From: Jiangella endophytica
Lineage (GTDB): Bacteria; Actinomycetota; Actinomycetes; Jiangellales; Jiangellaceae
Direction of reading: 5' to 3'
Assembly (NCBI RefSeq): GCF_003427025.1
Contig: NZ_QVAI01000001.1
Coordinates: 372,001 to 436,000, forward strand
DNA length: 64,000 bases
A program made the position numbers and the translations under genes. The notes under the pieces were generated by a model, which was not told where the DNA came from, did no database searches, and saw only the letters and a program-made list of their open reading frames with translations. Shown piece after piece: positions 36,949 through 44,945 of the stretch (positions are counted from its first letter, which is position 1; every line of letters begins with the position of its first letter).

Positions 36949-37938
36949 ATGGCGGCAGCGCGGGTCGGGTATTCGGCGATGCTGGAGCGGTTCGCGCCGT
37001 CCGACGTGGTCGCCCTCGCCGTGGCCGCCGAGGCGGCCGGGTTCGACGGCGTCATGGCCGACGACCACTTCCAGCCGTGGACGCCGCAGCAGGGGCAGGC
37101 CGGGTTCGTCTGGAACGTCATGACGGCGATGGCCGAGCGCACCCGCGGCTCCGTCGGCGTCGGCGCCACGTGCCCGTCGTTCCGCTGGCACCCGGCCGTG
37201 GTCGCGCAGGCGGCGGCGACGCTGGAGCAGCTGTACCCGGGCCGGCACTGGCTGGGCATCGGGTCCGGCGAGGCGATCAGTGAGCACGTCGTCGGCGGCT
37301 ACTGGCCGGAGGCGCCGCAGCGGATCGCCCGCATGTTCGAGGCGGTCGAGATCATCCAGAAGCTCTTCAGCGGCCGGGACGTCCGCCACGACGGCCGGTT
37401 CTTCACCCTCGAACGCACCCGGCTGTGGACGATGCCCGACGCGCCGCCGCCGGTCTACATCGCGACGTCCGGCCCCATCACCGCCCGCCGGGCCGGCGCC
37501 TCCTGCGACGGCATGATCACGGTTGCCAGCACGCCCGACAAAGTCGCCGCCCTCTTCGGCCGGTTCGACGAGGGCGCCCGCACGGCCGGCAAGGACCCGT
37601 CGACGCTGGCGAAGATCGTGCAGGTGCACCTGTCGTGGGCGCCCGACCCGGCCGAGGCCGCCGCCCAGGCGCTGCGCGAATGGCCGAACGGCGCCATGCG
37701 GTTCTCGAAAGCCGACATCCGCTCGCCGTACGACTTCGATCAGATCGCCCGCATGGTCCGGGTCGAGGACTTCGAGGGCCGGGTCACCATCTCCGAGGAC
37801 CTCGACGTGCACCGGAAGGAGATCCAGCGCTACCTCGACGTCGGCGCCACCCACATCTACCTGCACGACGCCGGCCCCGACCAGCGCACCTGGATCGACG
37901 TGTTCGGCCGCGAGGTGCTGCCGAAACTCACGGCATGA
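36949..37938 (+). CDS. F420-dependent LLM-class oxidoreductase (TIGR03557-like)
   Basis: 329 residues, luciferase-like TIM barrel. GYSAMLERFAPSDVVALA and ADDHFQPWTPQQGQAGFVW are characteristic of the TIGR03557 group related to F420-dependent glucose-6-phosphate dehydrogenase; the phosphate-binding region includes PVYIATSGPITARRAG. It should use coenzyme F420 for a hydride transfer on an unknown substrate. GAAGGGGAG precedes ATG 36949. It is 63 bp after mtnK and may be transcribed with it. A putative F420-0 importer lies just downstream on the other strand. Confidence 0.88.
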   Translation: MAAARVGYSAMLERFAPSDVVALAVAAEAAGFDGVMADDHFQPWTPQQGQAGFVWNVMTAMAERTRGSVGVGATCPSFRWHPAVVAQAAATLEQLYPGRHWLGIGSGEAISEHVVGGYWPEAPQRIARMFEAVEIIQKLFSGRDVRHDGRFFTLERTRLWTMPDAPPPVYIATSGPITARRAGASCDGMITVASTPDKVAALFGRFDEGARTAGKDPSTLAKIVQVHLSWAPDPAEAAAQALREWPNGAMRFSKADIRSPYDFDQIARMVRVEDFEGRVTISEDLDVHRKEIQRYLDVGATHIYLHDAGPDQRTWIDVFGREVLPKLTA

Positions 37939-38127
37939 CCGGCAACCAACACCGGCCGGCCGCAGCGGTACGGGACGCCGTGCACGGTGATTGACGGACG
38001 GCTCGAGATCCAGCCGATGAACGAGCCGGAGACCGTCGACGAACGCCGGGCAGCGATGGGTATGGAGCCGATGGCCGACTACGTGGTGCGATTGCGCGAG
38101 GTCACCGCACCGTTGCTCGACCCCTGA
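37939..38127 (+). pseudogene. C-terminal remnant of a DUF6624-type protein
   Basis: An open frame immediately after the LLM stop reads GRPQRYGTPCTVIDGRLEIQ, then PMNEPETVDERRAAMGMEP and ADYVVRLRE, ending at TGA 38125-38127. The QRYGT motif and the DERRAAMG-L/M-EPMADY tail resemble the end of DUF6624 proteins. The N-terminal two thirds are missing and no suitable start exists except GTG 37987, which lies after the QRYGT motif. I read this as a decayed gene end, coding-biased but probably not expressed. Confidence 0.55.
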
Positions 38128-38316
38128 CTACCCGGGGGCGTGGCCGGGGCGGCGGAGGCGGCGGACGACCATGAACTCGGCGACGCCGACGGCGAGCATG
38201 ATGAGGAGCAGTTCGTACTGCCCGACCCCGCCGAACTGGGCGAGAAGTGCGGCCAGCAGCACGACGCCGGCCAGGAACGCCGCCACGCCGAGGACCGCCC
38301 ACGCGAGCGTCTTCAT
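38128..38316 (-). CDS. Small two-helix membrane protein, unknown function
   Basis: 62 residues with two hydrophobic helices (LAWAVLGVAAFLAGVVLLAA and ELLLIMLAVGVAEFMVV) and a basic tail VRRLRRPGHAPG. TAGTCT lies six bases before the ATG on the minus strand, fitting the leaderless pattern. Its stop abuts the DUF6624 remnant. No family recognised. Confidence 0.6.
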   Translation of the reverse strand: MKTLAWAVLGVAAFLAGVVLLAALLAQFGGVGQYELLLIMLAVGVAEFMVVRRLRRPGHAPG

Positions 38317-38354
38317 GGCTGGAGACTAGAGGCGCGGCCGGTCCCGGCGGAAGA

Positions 38355-39155
38355 TCAGAGCGGCGAGAAGGTGAGCACCGGGCGGCCGGTGCGCGGGTTG
38401 AGGTGGATGTCGGCGTCGACGCCGAAGACGGAGCGGACGACGTCCGGGACGAGGACCTCCGACGGCGCCCCCGCTGCGGCCACCCGGCCGCCGGCCAGCA
38501 CCACCACCTGGTCGCAGTAGGCCGCCGCCAGGTTGAGGTCGTGCAGGGCGGCCAGCGTCGTGACGCCGAGCGAGCGGACGAACGTCAGCAGCGCCAGCTG
38601 GTAGTGGATGTCGAGATGGTTGGTCGGCTCGTCGAGCAGCAGCAGCTCCGGCTGCTGGGTGATCGCCCGCGCCAGGTGCACGCGCTGCCGCTCGCCACCG
38701 GACAGCGTGTGCCAGTCGCGGTCGGCGAGGTCGCGCATGCCGACGGTGTCGAGCGCGCCCAGCGCCAGCTCCTCGTCGGCGGCGGACGCGCGGTGCGGCG
38801 TGCGCCCCAGCAGCACGACGTCGAGCACCTGCAGCGGCACGTCGGTCGTCGACTCCTGTTCGACGACGGCGACGCGGCGGGCGCGGTCGCGGCGGCGCAT
38901 CGATCCGAGGTCGGCGCCGCCCAGCAGGACGCGGCCGCCGTCGGGGCGGTAGGTGCCGGCGACGGCGCGCAACAGGCTGGACTTGCCGGACCCGTTCGGC
39001 CCCAGCAGCCCGGTCATCGTGCCCGGCGCGACGGTCAGCCCGACGCCGTCGACGATGAGCCGGCCCTCGGCCGACCACGAGATGTCGGCGACGGAGAGCG
39101 ACGGGGCGTCGGACCCGGCATCGGTGCGGATGACGGGAGTGTCGAGAACGGTCAT
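38355..39155 (-). CDS. ABC transporter ATPase, putative F420-0 (or siderophore/cobalamin-type) importer
   Basis: 266 residues, FecE/BtuD-like. Walker A GPNGSGKSS, signature LSGGERQRVHLARA, Walker B LLLLDEPTNHLD and H-loop ALHDLNLA. It completes a binding protein-permease-ATPase operon (41238 down to 38355) in which each start overlaps the preceding stop. The group resembles the putative F420-0 transporters (TIGR03868/03869/03873) found only in F420-making actinobacteria; iron-chelate or cobalamin uptake is the alternative. Confidence 0.9.
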   Translation of the reverse strand: MTVLDTPVIRTDAGSDAPSLSVADISWSAEGRLIVDGVGLTVAPGTMTGLLGPNGSGKSSLLRAVAGTYRPDGGRVLLGGADLGSMRRRDRARRVAVVEQESTTDVPLQVLDVVLLGRTPHRASAADEELALGALDTVGMRDLADRDWHTLSGGERQRVHLARAITQQPELLLLDEPTNHLDIHYQLALLTFVRSLGVTTLAALHDLNLAAAYCDQVVVLAGGRVAAAGAPSEVLVPDVVRSVFGVDADIHLNPRTGRPVLTFSPL

Positions 39156-40222
39156 CGGCCTACCCTCCGGCGGCGCAACAGGACGGCGAACGCGGGCGCA
39201 CCCAGGAAGGCGGTGACGACGCCCACCGGCAGCTCGCGCGGATCGAACAGCGTCCGGGCCAGCGTGTCGGCCCAGATCATGAAGCTGGCCCCGGCCAGCG
39301 CCGCCAGCGGCAGCACCCGCCGGTGCCCGGAGCCGACGACGAACCGGACGGCGTGCGGCAGCATCAGCCCGACGAACCCGATGGCGCCGCTGACGGCGAC
39401 CGCCGCGCCCGTGAGCAGCGCGACCAGCGTCAGCAGCGTCCATCGGGTCGCGTTGACGTTGATGCCCAGGGTCGACGCGGTGCTGTCGCCGAACGCGAAC
39501 GCGTCGAGCGTCCGGGCCCGCGACACCAGCACGGCCCCGACCACGGCCACCGCCACCCAGACGATCGCGGCGTCGGACCACGAGGTCCCGCCCAGCGAGC
39601 CGAGCAGCCAGCTGAGGATCTCGCGGTACGAGTCGCCGGTCGCCGACCAGAAGATGATGAACGACGTCGCCGCGGAGCACAGGTACGACACCGCCAGCCC
39701 GGCCAGCACGGTTCGCGTCGGCGCCAGCTCGCCACGCCGGTTGGCCAGCGCGAACGTCACCAGCAACGCCAGCAGCGCCCCGGCGAAGGCCGCCACCGGC
39801 AGCCCCAGCCGGCCGATGCCCAGGATCAGCACCGCCACCGCGCCGACCGACGCGCCGGACGAGAGCCCCAGCAGGTACGGGTCGGCCAGCGGATTGCGGG
39901 TGAGGGTCTGCATGACGGCGCCGCAGACGGCCAGCGCGGCGCCCACCGCGGCCGCCGTCAGAACACGTGGCAGCCGCAGCTCCCACACGATGCCGTCGCG
40001 CAGCTGCGACAGCGACGACGAGGACAGCCCCAGGTGGTCGCCGATGGAGCGCCACACGTCCAGCGGATGCAGGTCGGCCGAGCCGATCGTCACCGCCAGC
40101 GTGATCGACGCCGCCAGCACCGCCGCCATGACGGTGATCCAGGCGGTCGTGCGCGCGCCGGACCGCCGCAGCTCCGGCGCCGGAGCGCCGGGTGCCGCGG
40201 GAGGGGCCGCCGTGGTCGTCAC
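39152..40222 (-). CDS. FecCD-type ABC permease, putative F420-0 importer
   Basis: 356 residues with about ten membrane helices; BtuC/FecCD family. Hallmarks are LRLPRVLTAAAVGAALAVCGAVMQ, RNPLADPYLLGLSSGASVGA and AIGFVGLMLPHAVR. GTG 40222 overlaps the binding-protein stop (GTGA); the long upstream frame to 40396 is antisense-like and arginine-rich. The N-terminal 25 residues before the first helix are Ala/Pro-rich. Confidence 0.93.
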   Translation of the reverse strand: MTTTAAPPAAPGAPAPELRRSGARTTAWITVMAAVLAASITLAVTIGSADLHPLDVWRSIGDHLGLSSSSLSQLRDGIVWELRLPRVLTAAAVGAALAVCGAVMQTLTRNPLADPYLLGLSSGASVGAVAVLILGIGRLGLPVAAFAGALLALLVTFALANRRGELAPTRTVLAGLAVSYLCSAATSFIIFWSATGDSYREILSWLLGSLGGTSWSDAAIVWVAVAVVGAVLVSRARTLDAFAFGDSTASTLGINVNATRWTLLTLVALLTGAAVAVSGAIGFVGLMLPHAVRFVVGSGHRRVLPLAALAGASFMIWADTLARTLFDPRELPVGVVTAFLGAPAFAVLLRRRRVGR

Positions 40223-41238
40223 AGGCCCAGCTCCTCCAGTTGGGCGGCGAGGTCGACGACGGCCTGCGCGTTGCGGACGCCGGCCTCCGCCGCGGGGAAC
40301 GGCAGCCGCAGGTAGCGCTGCTCGGCGACGGCGGGCAGCGCGGCGGTCGCCGGATTGCCCTCGAGCCGTTCGATCTTGCTGTCGGCGGTGTTCCACGCGG
40401 CGTCGACCAGGACGATCACGTCGGGGTCGCGGTCGATGACCTGCTCCCAGCTGACGTTGGACCAGGTGGCGTCGACGTCGGCGAAGATGTTCTCGACGCC
40501 GAGCTCGCGCATCATCATCGCCGGGGCGCCGATGTCGCCGCCGACGAACGGGGCGTCCTCGCCGGAGGAGTACCAGAGCGCCGTCAGCCCGTCGCCGGGT
40601 GCGTCGACCTGATCCAGTAGCGCCTGCTGCTCCGCGACGAGGGCGTCGGCGCGGTCGGTGACGCCGAAGAACGAGGCGACCTCGCGGATCTCGGCGAACA
40701 GTTCGTCGAAGGTCATCGGATCGGGTTGGTACGCCGGCTCCTGGCAGGCCGCGGGCGACACGTACGTGGCGATGCCGAAGTCGGCCAGCGACGGCCGCTC
40801 GCCGGCGGTGTCGGCGCCGAAGTTACTCTCCCAGCCGCCGTAGACGAAGTCGGGCTCGACGTCGAGCAGCGCCTCCTGGCCGGGCACGTTGTCGGACAGG
40901 ACGGGGACGTCGTCGAGGTCGCCGGCGTACTCGTCGGGCACCGGGCCGTCGGCGAACGCGGTGCCGGCCAGGCGGTCGGCGAGGCCGAGGGCGAGCATCA
41001 TCTCGGTCGAGGTCGACTTGATGGTGACGACGCGCTCCGGCGGGCTGTCGATGGTCACCTCGGTGCCGCAGTTGTCGACGGTGACCGGCGTGAACTCGCC
41101 GGAGCCGGCCGTCGAGGCGGCCTCGGTCGCGTCGCCGTCGCCCTCATCGGACGACGAGCCGCAGCCGCTCAGTGCGACCACACCGGCGGCGACGCCGACG
41201 AGGGCAGCACGCAGGGATCGGGAAGGGGATAGCGCCAC
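40219..41238 (-). CDS. ABC transporter substrate-binding lipoprotein, putative F420-0 binding
   Basis: 339 residues. Lipobox VALSGC, then a Peripla_BP_2 (type III) fold. The stretches STSTEMMLALGLADRLAGT, VPVLSDNVPGQEALL, PDFVYGGWESNFGADTAGER and TYVSPAACQEPAYQPDPMTF resemble the family annotated as F420-0 ABC transporter receptors. An F420-dependent oxidoreductase 2 kb away supports this. GTG 41238 has GGAG seven bases upstream. It is preceded by a hairpin-rich leader. Confidence 0.85.
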   Translation of the reverse strand: MALSPSRSLRAALVGVAAGVVALSGCGSSSDEGDGDATEAASTAGSGEFTPVTVDNCGTEVTIDSPPERVVTIKSTSTEMMLALGLADRLAGTAFADGPVPDEYAGDLDDVPVLSDNVPGQEALLDVEPDFVYGGWESNFGADTAGERPSLADFGIATYVSPAACQEPAYQPDPMTFDELFAEIREVASFFGVTDRADALVAEQQALLDQVDAPGDGLTALWYSSGEDAPFVGGDIGAPAMMMRELGVENIFADVDATWSNVSWEQVIDRDPDVIVLVDAAWNTADSKIERLEGNPATAALPAVAEQRYLRLPFPAAEAGVRNAQAVVDLAAQLEELGL

Positions 41239-41403
41239 TGGGTCTCCATACGCGGGCAGGGTCCGTTGGAGACGGTCCAAGGCGACCGCCGAACCAGCTG
41301 CCCAGTGACCGGGCAGACGCGTCAGAGCACAAGCGGTGCTCCGGGGCTCCTGCCATCTTAAGCAGTCGAACCCGCGGAAATCATCCCTCCGAGGCTAATT
41401 CAA
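41239..41403 (-). promoter_or_regulatory. Hairpin-rich intergenic leader upstream of the putative F420-0 importer
   Basis: On the minus strand two clear hairpins occur: GAGCAC/GTGCTC with a CGCTT loop (41321-41337) and CTGCCC/GGGCAG with loop GGTCACT (41298-41316), followed by GGCG-GT-CGCC near 41284. Before these is an AT-richer stretch right after the mtnB stop. The first hairpin may end the mtn operon and the second be part of a 5' leader. I matched it to no riboswitch class I know (no B12 box, SAM, TPP or FMN core). Confidence 0.4.
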
Positions 41404-42060
41404 TCAAAAATCCATAGGTGCGCCCGGTCGATGCAGCGCCACGGTGAACCGGAGCAGCCACTCGACGATCTCGACGTGCCAGCGCGCCTGCTTCAGGTCG
41501 TCGCCCCAGGCGTAGAAGCCGTGCCGCGCGACGATGACGGCCGGCACCCCGGGGACGTGCGCCGCCTCGAAGTCGGCGCCGACCAGTGCCATGTCCTGCC
41601 CGTTCGGGATGACGGGGACCCGCACCTGCTCGTCATGCGCGCTGTGGCCGATGCCCTTGAGCATCTCGAGGTCCTTCAGCAGCACCCCGTCCGGCCAGAA
41701 CTCGCCGGCCAGCACCGCCGCCATCGCGTGCACGTGCACGACGGCGCCGGCTCCCGTCACGCGGGCGATGCGGGCGTGCAGCCCGGCCTCGGCCGACGGG
41801 ACGGCGGACGGGCGCGGCTGCCCGGGCACGGACGCGCCGTCGCCGTCGACCACTACCACGTCGTGGTACGTCAGCTCGCCCTTGTCCAGGCCGGACGCGG
41901 TGACGGCGAGCCGCAGCGGGTCGCGGTGCAGGACGGCCGAGAGGTTGCCGGACGTGCCGCGCATCCAGCCCAGCCCGGCGAACCGGGCCGACTCGGCGGC
42001 CAGCTCGGCGCCGGCCCGGTCGATGGCGGCCTGCGGCGGCAGGAACGACGCGTCGCTCAC
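41404..42060 (-). CDS. mtnB: Methylthioribulose-1-phosphate dehydratase
   Basis: 218 residues, class II aldolase/adducin fold. Zinc ligands in HVHAMAAVLA and HGFYAWGDD; substrate phosphate region MRGTSGNLSAVL; PSAEAGLHARI is also typical. Dehydrates methylthioribulose-1-phosphate to the diketo compound. GTG 42060 overlaps the mtnC stop (GTGA). Last gene of the nine-gene operon. Confidence 0.95.
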   Translation of the reverse strand: MSDASFLPPQAAIDRAGAELAAESARFAGLGWMRGTSGNLSAVLHRDPLRLAVTASGLDKGELTYHDVVVVDGDGASVPGQPRPSAVPSAEAGLHARIARVTGAGAVVHVHAMAAVLAGEFWPDGVLLKDLEMLKGIGHSAHDEQVRVPVIPNGQDMALVGADFEAAHVPGVPAVIVARHGFYAWGDDLKQARWHVEIVEWLLRFTVALHRPGAPMDF

Positions 42061-42773
42061 CGCGCGGCCACCTCGACCTCGTCGAACGACGCCACGACCG
42101 GCGCCGCGCCGAAGTCGGCGTCGAACCACGGCTCGCCCGGCCGCGCGAACGCCACCACCTGCCAGCCGGCCGCAGCGGCCGCCGTCAGCTCGTCGGGATG
42201 GTCGGAGAAGAACACCAGCTCCGCCGCCGGCGTCCCGAGCGCCGCGGCGATCGTGTCGTACGACGACGGCTCCTTCTTCGGCCCCGCGTTGACGGTGTCG
42301 AAGTACGCCGTGACCAGCGGGCCGAGGTCACCGCCCGGCGAGTGCGCGAACCACGGCCGCTGCGACGTCACCGACCCGGACGAGAACACCGCCAGGGCGA
42401 CGCCGGCGCCGTGCCAGGCCCGCAGCTTCGGGATGACGTCGTCGAAGAAGTGCGACGTGATCTCGCCGCGGGCGAACCCCTCGGCCCAGATCTGCCCCTG
42501 CAGCGTCTTCAGTGGCGTGGCCTTGACGTCGCCGTCCATCCAGCCGTGCAGGACGGCGACGACCTCCTCGTCGGTCGCCGTCGCGTCGAGGCCGCCGTCG
42601 GCCACCGTCTGCGCCCGCGCCGCCGCCACCGCGTCGTCGCCGGCGTGGTCGCGCAGCCACGGCAACAACCGCGGCCGCGCGTAGTCGTAGAGGTCGCCGA
42701 GGATGAAGCCGGCCGCGCTGGTCGTCCCCTCCAGGTCCAGGACGACGGTGCGCGCGGTGATGGCCAGCGTCAT
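42057..42773 (-). CDS. mtnC: Enolase-phosphatase (acireductone synthase)
   Basis: 238 residues, HAD fold. Motif I reads VVLDLEGTTSAAGFI (the DxExT variant specific to MtnC), motif II AVFSSGSVTSQ, motif III Lys in AGPKKEPSSY and motif IV LVFFSDHPDEL. It enolises and dephosphorylates the diketo intermediate to acireductone. Begins 13 bp after mtnK copy 2 and overlaps mtnB. Confidence 0.95.
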   Translation of the reverse strand: MTLAITARTVVLDLEGTTSAAGFILGDLYDYARPRLLPWLRDHAGDDAVAAARAQTVADGGLDATATDEEVVAVLHGWMDGDVKATPLKTLQGQIWAEGFARGEITSHFFDDVIPKLRAWHGAGVALAVFSSGSVTSQRPWFAHSPGGDLGPLVTAYFDTVNAGPKKEPSSYDTIAAALGTPAAELVFFSDHPDELTAAAAAGWQVVAFARPGEPWFDADFGAAPVVASFDEVEVAAR

Positions 42774-42786
42774 GATGTCTCCAGGG

Positions 42787-43968
42787 TCACGGTGTCTCCA
42801 GGCCCACGGCGGGCAGGTCGATCGGGTCGGTGATCCAGCCGACGGCGGCGGCCAGCACCCGGCGCTGGGTGGCGGCGCGGACGCCGTCGGGCAGCGTCGT
42901 GAGGTCGGCGGCATGCGAGTAGCCGGCCACCCGCCGGACCGCCTCGATGCCGGCGAAGCCGACGGCCTCGCGACGGATGCGGGCCAGCCAGTGGTCCAGG
43001 TAGCCGTCGGGGTAGGCCGGGTCGGCGCGGGACGGCCAGCGGGTCCGCCAGACCCGCTCGAACGCCGCCCAGCTCGCGGCGACCCCGGACTGCCGGGCCG
43101 CGCCGACCGCGTCCAGGCCGACGGCGTGCGCGGCGGCCGCGGCGATGGCCAGGTTCGCCCACCACAGTCCGAGGTCGAAGCCGATCGGGCCGACGAAGGA
43201 GAACTCCGGGTCGAACACCTTGACGACGTCGGCGCCGTCGCGGCGGCCGACCATGACCGAGCCGCTGTGCAGGTCGCCGTGGATCAGCGCCTCGGCCCGG
43301 GTGCTGAACACGTAGCGCAGCTCCGCCACCGCGGCCCGCAGCTCGTCGTTCGCGTACATCGCCTCCACGTCGGGGCGCAGTGCCGGGTCGAACCGGTTGT
43401 GCTCGTGCGGCCGGTACGGCTCGTCCAGCAGCACGTCCAGCGTGAGCCGGCACAGGTCGGGGTTGACGGCGGCCGCCGTCAGCTCGGTGCGCTGGGTCGT
43501 GGTCAGGCCGAGGTCGCCGGTGGCGAACGTCAGCTCGCCGACGAACCGGCCGACCGCCGCGCCGAGCTCCGCGGCGCCGGGCTCGCCCACGCGGTCGACG
43601 AACACGTCGCGCAGCACGCGCAGATCGGAGAGGTCCTCCATGACCAGCGTGTACGCCGGCGCGTCGAACGCGTGCACCACGGGCACGACGTCGGGAACCA
43701 GGTCGGTCAGGTACCGGTAGGCGCGGGCCTCCGAGGCGATCCGCTCCGGGCTGGCCGGCCAGTCCGGCCCGGCGACCTGCACCCACGGCGGCGCCTGCTT
43801 GACCGCCACGCCGCGGCCGCCGGCCCGGGCCACGAAGACCCGGTTCATGTTGCCGCCGGTGACGTCGCGGACCTCGGCGGGCCCGTCGCCGAGCAGCCGG
43901 TCCAGGCCGGAACGTCGCAGGTAGGCCAGCACGTCGCCGGCCTCCAGCAGCGGGTACGTCGCGGTCAC
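42787..43968 (-). CDS. mtnK: S-methyl-5-thioribose kinase, copy 2
   Basis: 393 residues. Same fold as copy 1: VTGGNMNRVFVA, AVKQAPPWVQVAG, LVMEDLSDLR, catalytic ALIHGDLHSGSVMV and VFDPEFSFVGPIGFDLG. It differs enough from copy 1 to be an old paralogue or separate acquisition, not a recent duplication. GTG 43968 overlaps the nucleoside hydrolase stop (GTGA), so methylthioribose made by that enzyme could be phosphorylated by its neighbour. Confidence 0.92.
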   Translation of the reverse strand: MTATYPLLEAGDVLAYLRRSGLDRLLGDGPAEVRDVTGGNMNRVFVARAGGRGVAVKQAPPWVQVAGPDWPASPERIASEARAYRYLTDLVPDVVPVVHAFDAPAYTLVMEDLSDLRVLRDVFVDRVGEPGAAELGAAVGRFVGELTFATGDLGLTTTQRTELTAAAVNPDLCRLTLDVLLDEPYRPHEHNRFDPALRPDVEAMYANDELRAAVAELRYVFSTRAEALIHGDLHSGSVMVGRRDGADVVKVFDPEFSFVGPIGFDLGLWWANLAIAAAAAHAVGLDAVGAARQSGVAASWAAFERVWRTRWPSRADPAYPDGYLDHWLARIRREAVGFAGIEAVRRVAGYSHAADLTTLPDGVRAATQRRVLAAAVGWITDPIDLPAVGLETP

Positions 43969-44945
43969 CGGGTCGGCTCGCCCCCGGCCGCGAGGATCCC
44001 CACGAAGTCGGCCAGGAACGCCTCCCGGTTCACGTCGGTGACGACGACGGTGTCCGGCGCCGGCTCCGCGGGCCAGGCGACCGGCCCGCCGTCCGCCGTC
44101 TCCATGAGGTGCGCCCGCACGAAGAAGCCGTCGGTCGTGATGTTCACCGGGCCGGTGCGGCCGGCGGTGATCCAGTCCGGCTGCAGCAGCAGCGCCGCGG
44201 CCAGCCCGTCGTGCGCGGGCGAGACCCGGCGGCCCCACGCGTACCGGTAGAAGTCCATGTACGACTCCAGCACCGCCGCGGAGAACTCGCCCCACGTCGT
44301 GCCGGACTCGTGCAGCCGGCGCACGGCGGACTCGTCGACGATCGTCGTCGCGGTGACATTCACGCCGACGCTGACCAGCCGGTTGCGCGGCGCGCTCATG
44401 ACCCGCCGGGCCGCCTCGGGGTCGTTGTGGATGTTCGCGTCGACCATCTGCACGACGCCGAGCGGCGGGAACGGGCCCGACCCGCCCATGATCACCACCG
44501 ACCGGTACAGCGTCAGCAGGTCGGGCTCGATCTCCAGCGCCAGCCCGAGGTTCGTCAGCGGGCCGACCGGCAGCAGGTCGTAGTAGCCGGGGCGGTCGCG
44601 GGCGAGGTCGACGAGGTACTGCGCGGCGCTGCGGTCGACGATGTTCCGCGGTGGCTTCTTGTCCGCGATCACGTCGCCCAGGCCGTCGACGCCGTGCACG
44701 TGCGACGCGATGCGCGCCTCGCCCTCGATCGGGCCGGCGGCGCCGACGGCGACCGGGACGTCCGGCAGCCCGGCCAGCTCCAGCACGTATCCGACGTTCG
44801 GCACGACGGCGTCGATCGGGGTGTTCCCGTAGACGGTCGTGACGGCGGCGAGGTCGACGTCGGGCCGCCCGGCCAGGTACAGCAGGGCCAGCGCGTCGTC
44901 GATGCCGGTGTCGGTGTCGTAGACGACGTGACGGGTCTCGGTCAT
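43965..44945 (-). CDS. IunH-type nucleoside hydrolase, putative methylthioadenosine nucleosidase
   Basis: 326 residues. The calcium/catalytic motif DTDTGIDDALALLYL (usually DTDPGIDDA) starts near residue 10, followed by TTVYGNT, LLPVGPLTNLGLAL and VVIMGGSG, then the late active-site His in SPAHDGLAAALLL. The family hydrolyses N-glycosidic bonds of nucleosides. Placed between mtnA and mtnK with ATGA/GTGA overlaps on both sides, it is the best candidate in the window to split methylthioadenosine into adenine and methylthioribose. No mtnN or mtnP is present here. General purine nucleoside hydrolysis is the alternative. Confidence 0.9.
   Translation of the reverse strand: MTETRHVVYDTDTGIDDALALLYLAGRPDVDLAAVTTVYGNTPIDAVVPNVGYVLELAGLPDVPVAVGAAGPIEGEARIASHVHGVDGLGDVIADKKPPRNIVDRSAAQYLVDLARDRPGYYDLLPVGPLTNLGLALEIEPDLLTLYRSVVIMGGSGPFPPLGVVQMVDANIHNDPEAARRVMSAPRNRLVSVGVNVTATTIVDESAVRRLHESGTTWGEFSAAVLESYMDFYRYAWGRRVSPAHDGLAAALLLQPDWITAGRTGPVNITTDGFFVRAHLMETADGGPVAWPAEPAPDTVVVTDVNREAFLADFVGILAAGGEPTR

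Noticed and set aside
41340-41400. tRNA-like GGTTCGA motif on the minus strand
   Set aside because: No acceptor or anticodon stem can be formed around it.
41239-41403. Cobalamin, SAM, TPP or FMN riboswitch upstream of the type III binding protein
   Set aside because: No B12 box, CTGAGA, SAM or FMN core sequence is present; GGTCACTGGG resembles only a short piece of a B12 box. Left as an unclassified leader.
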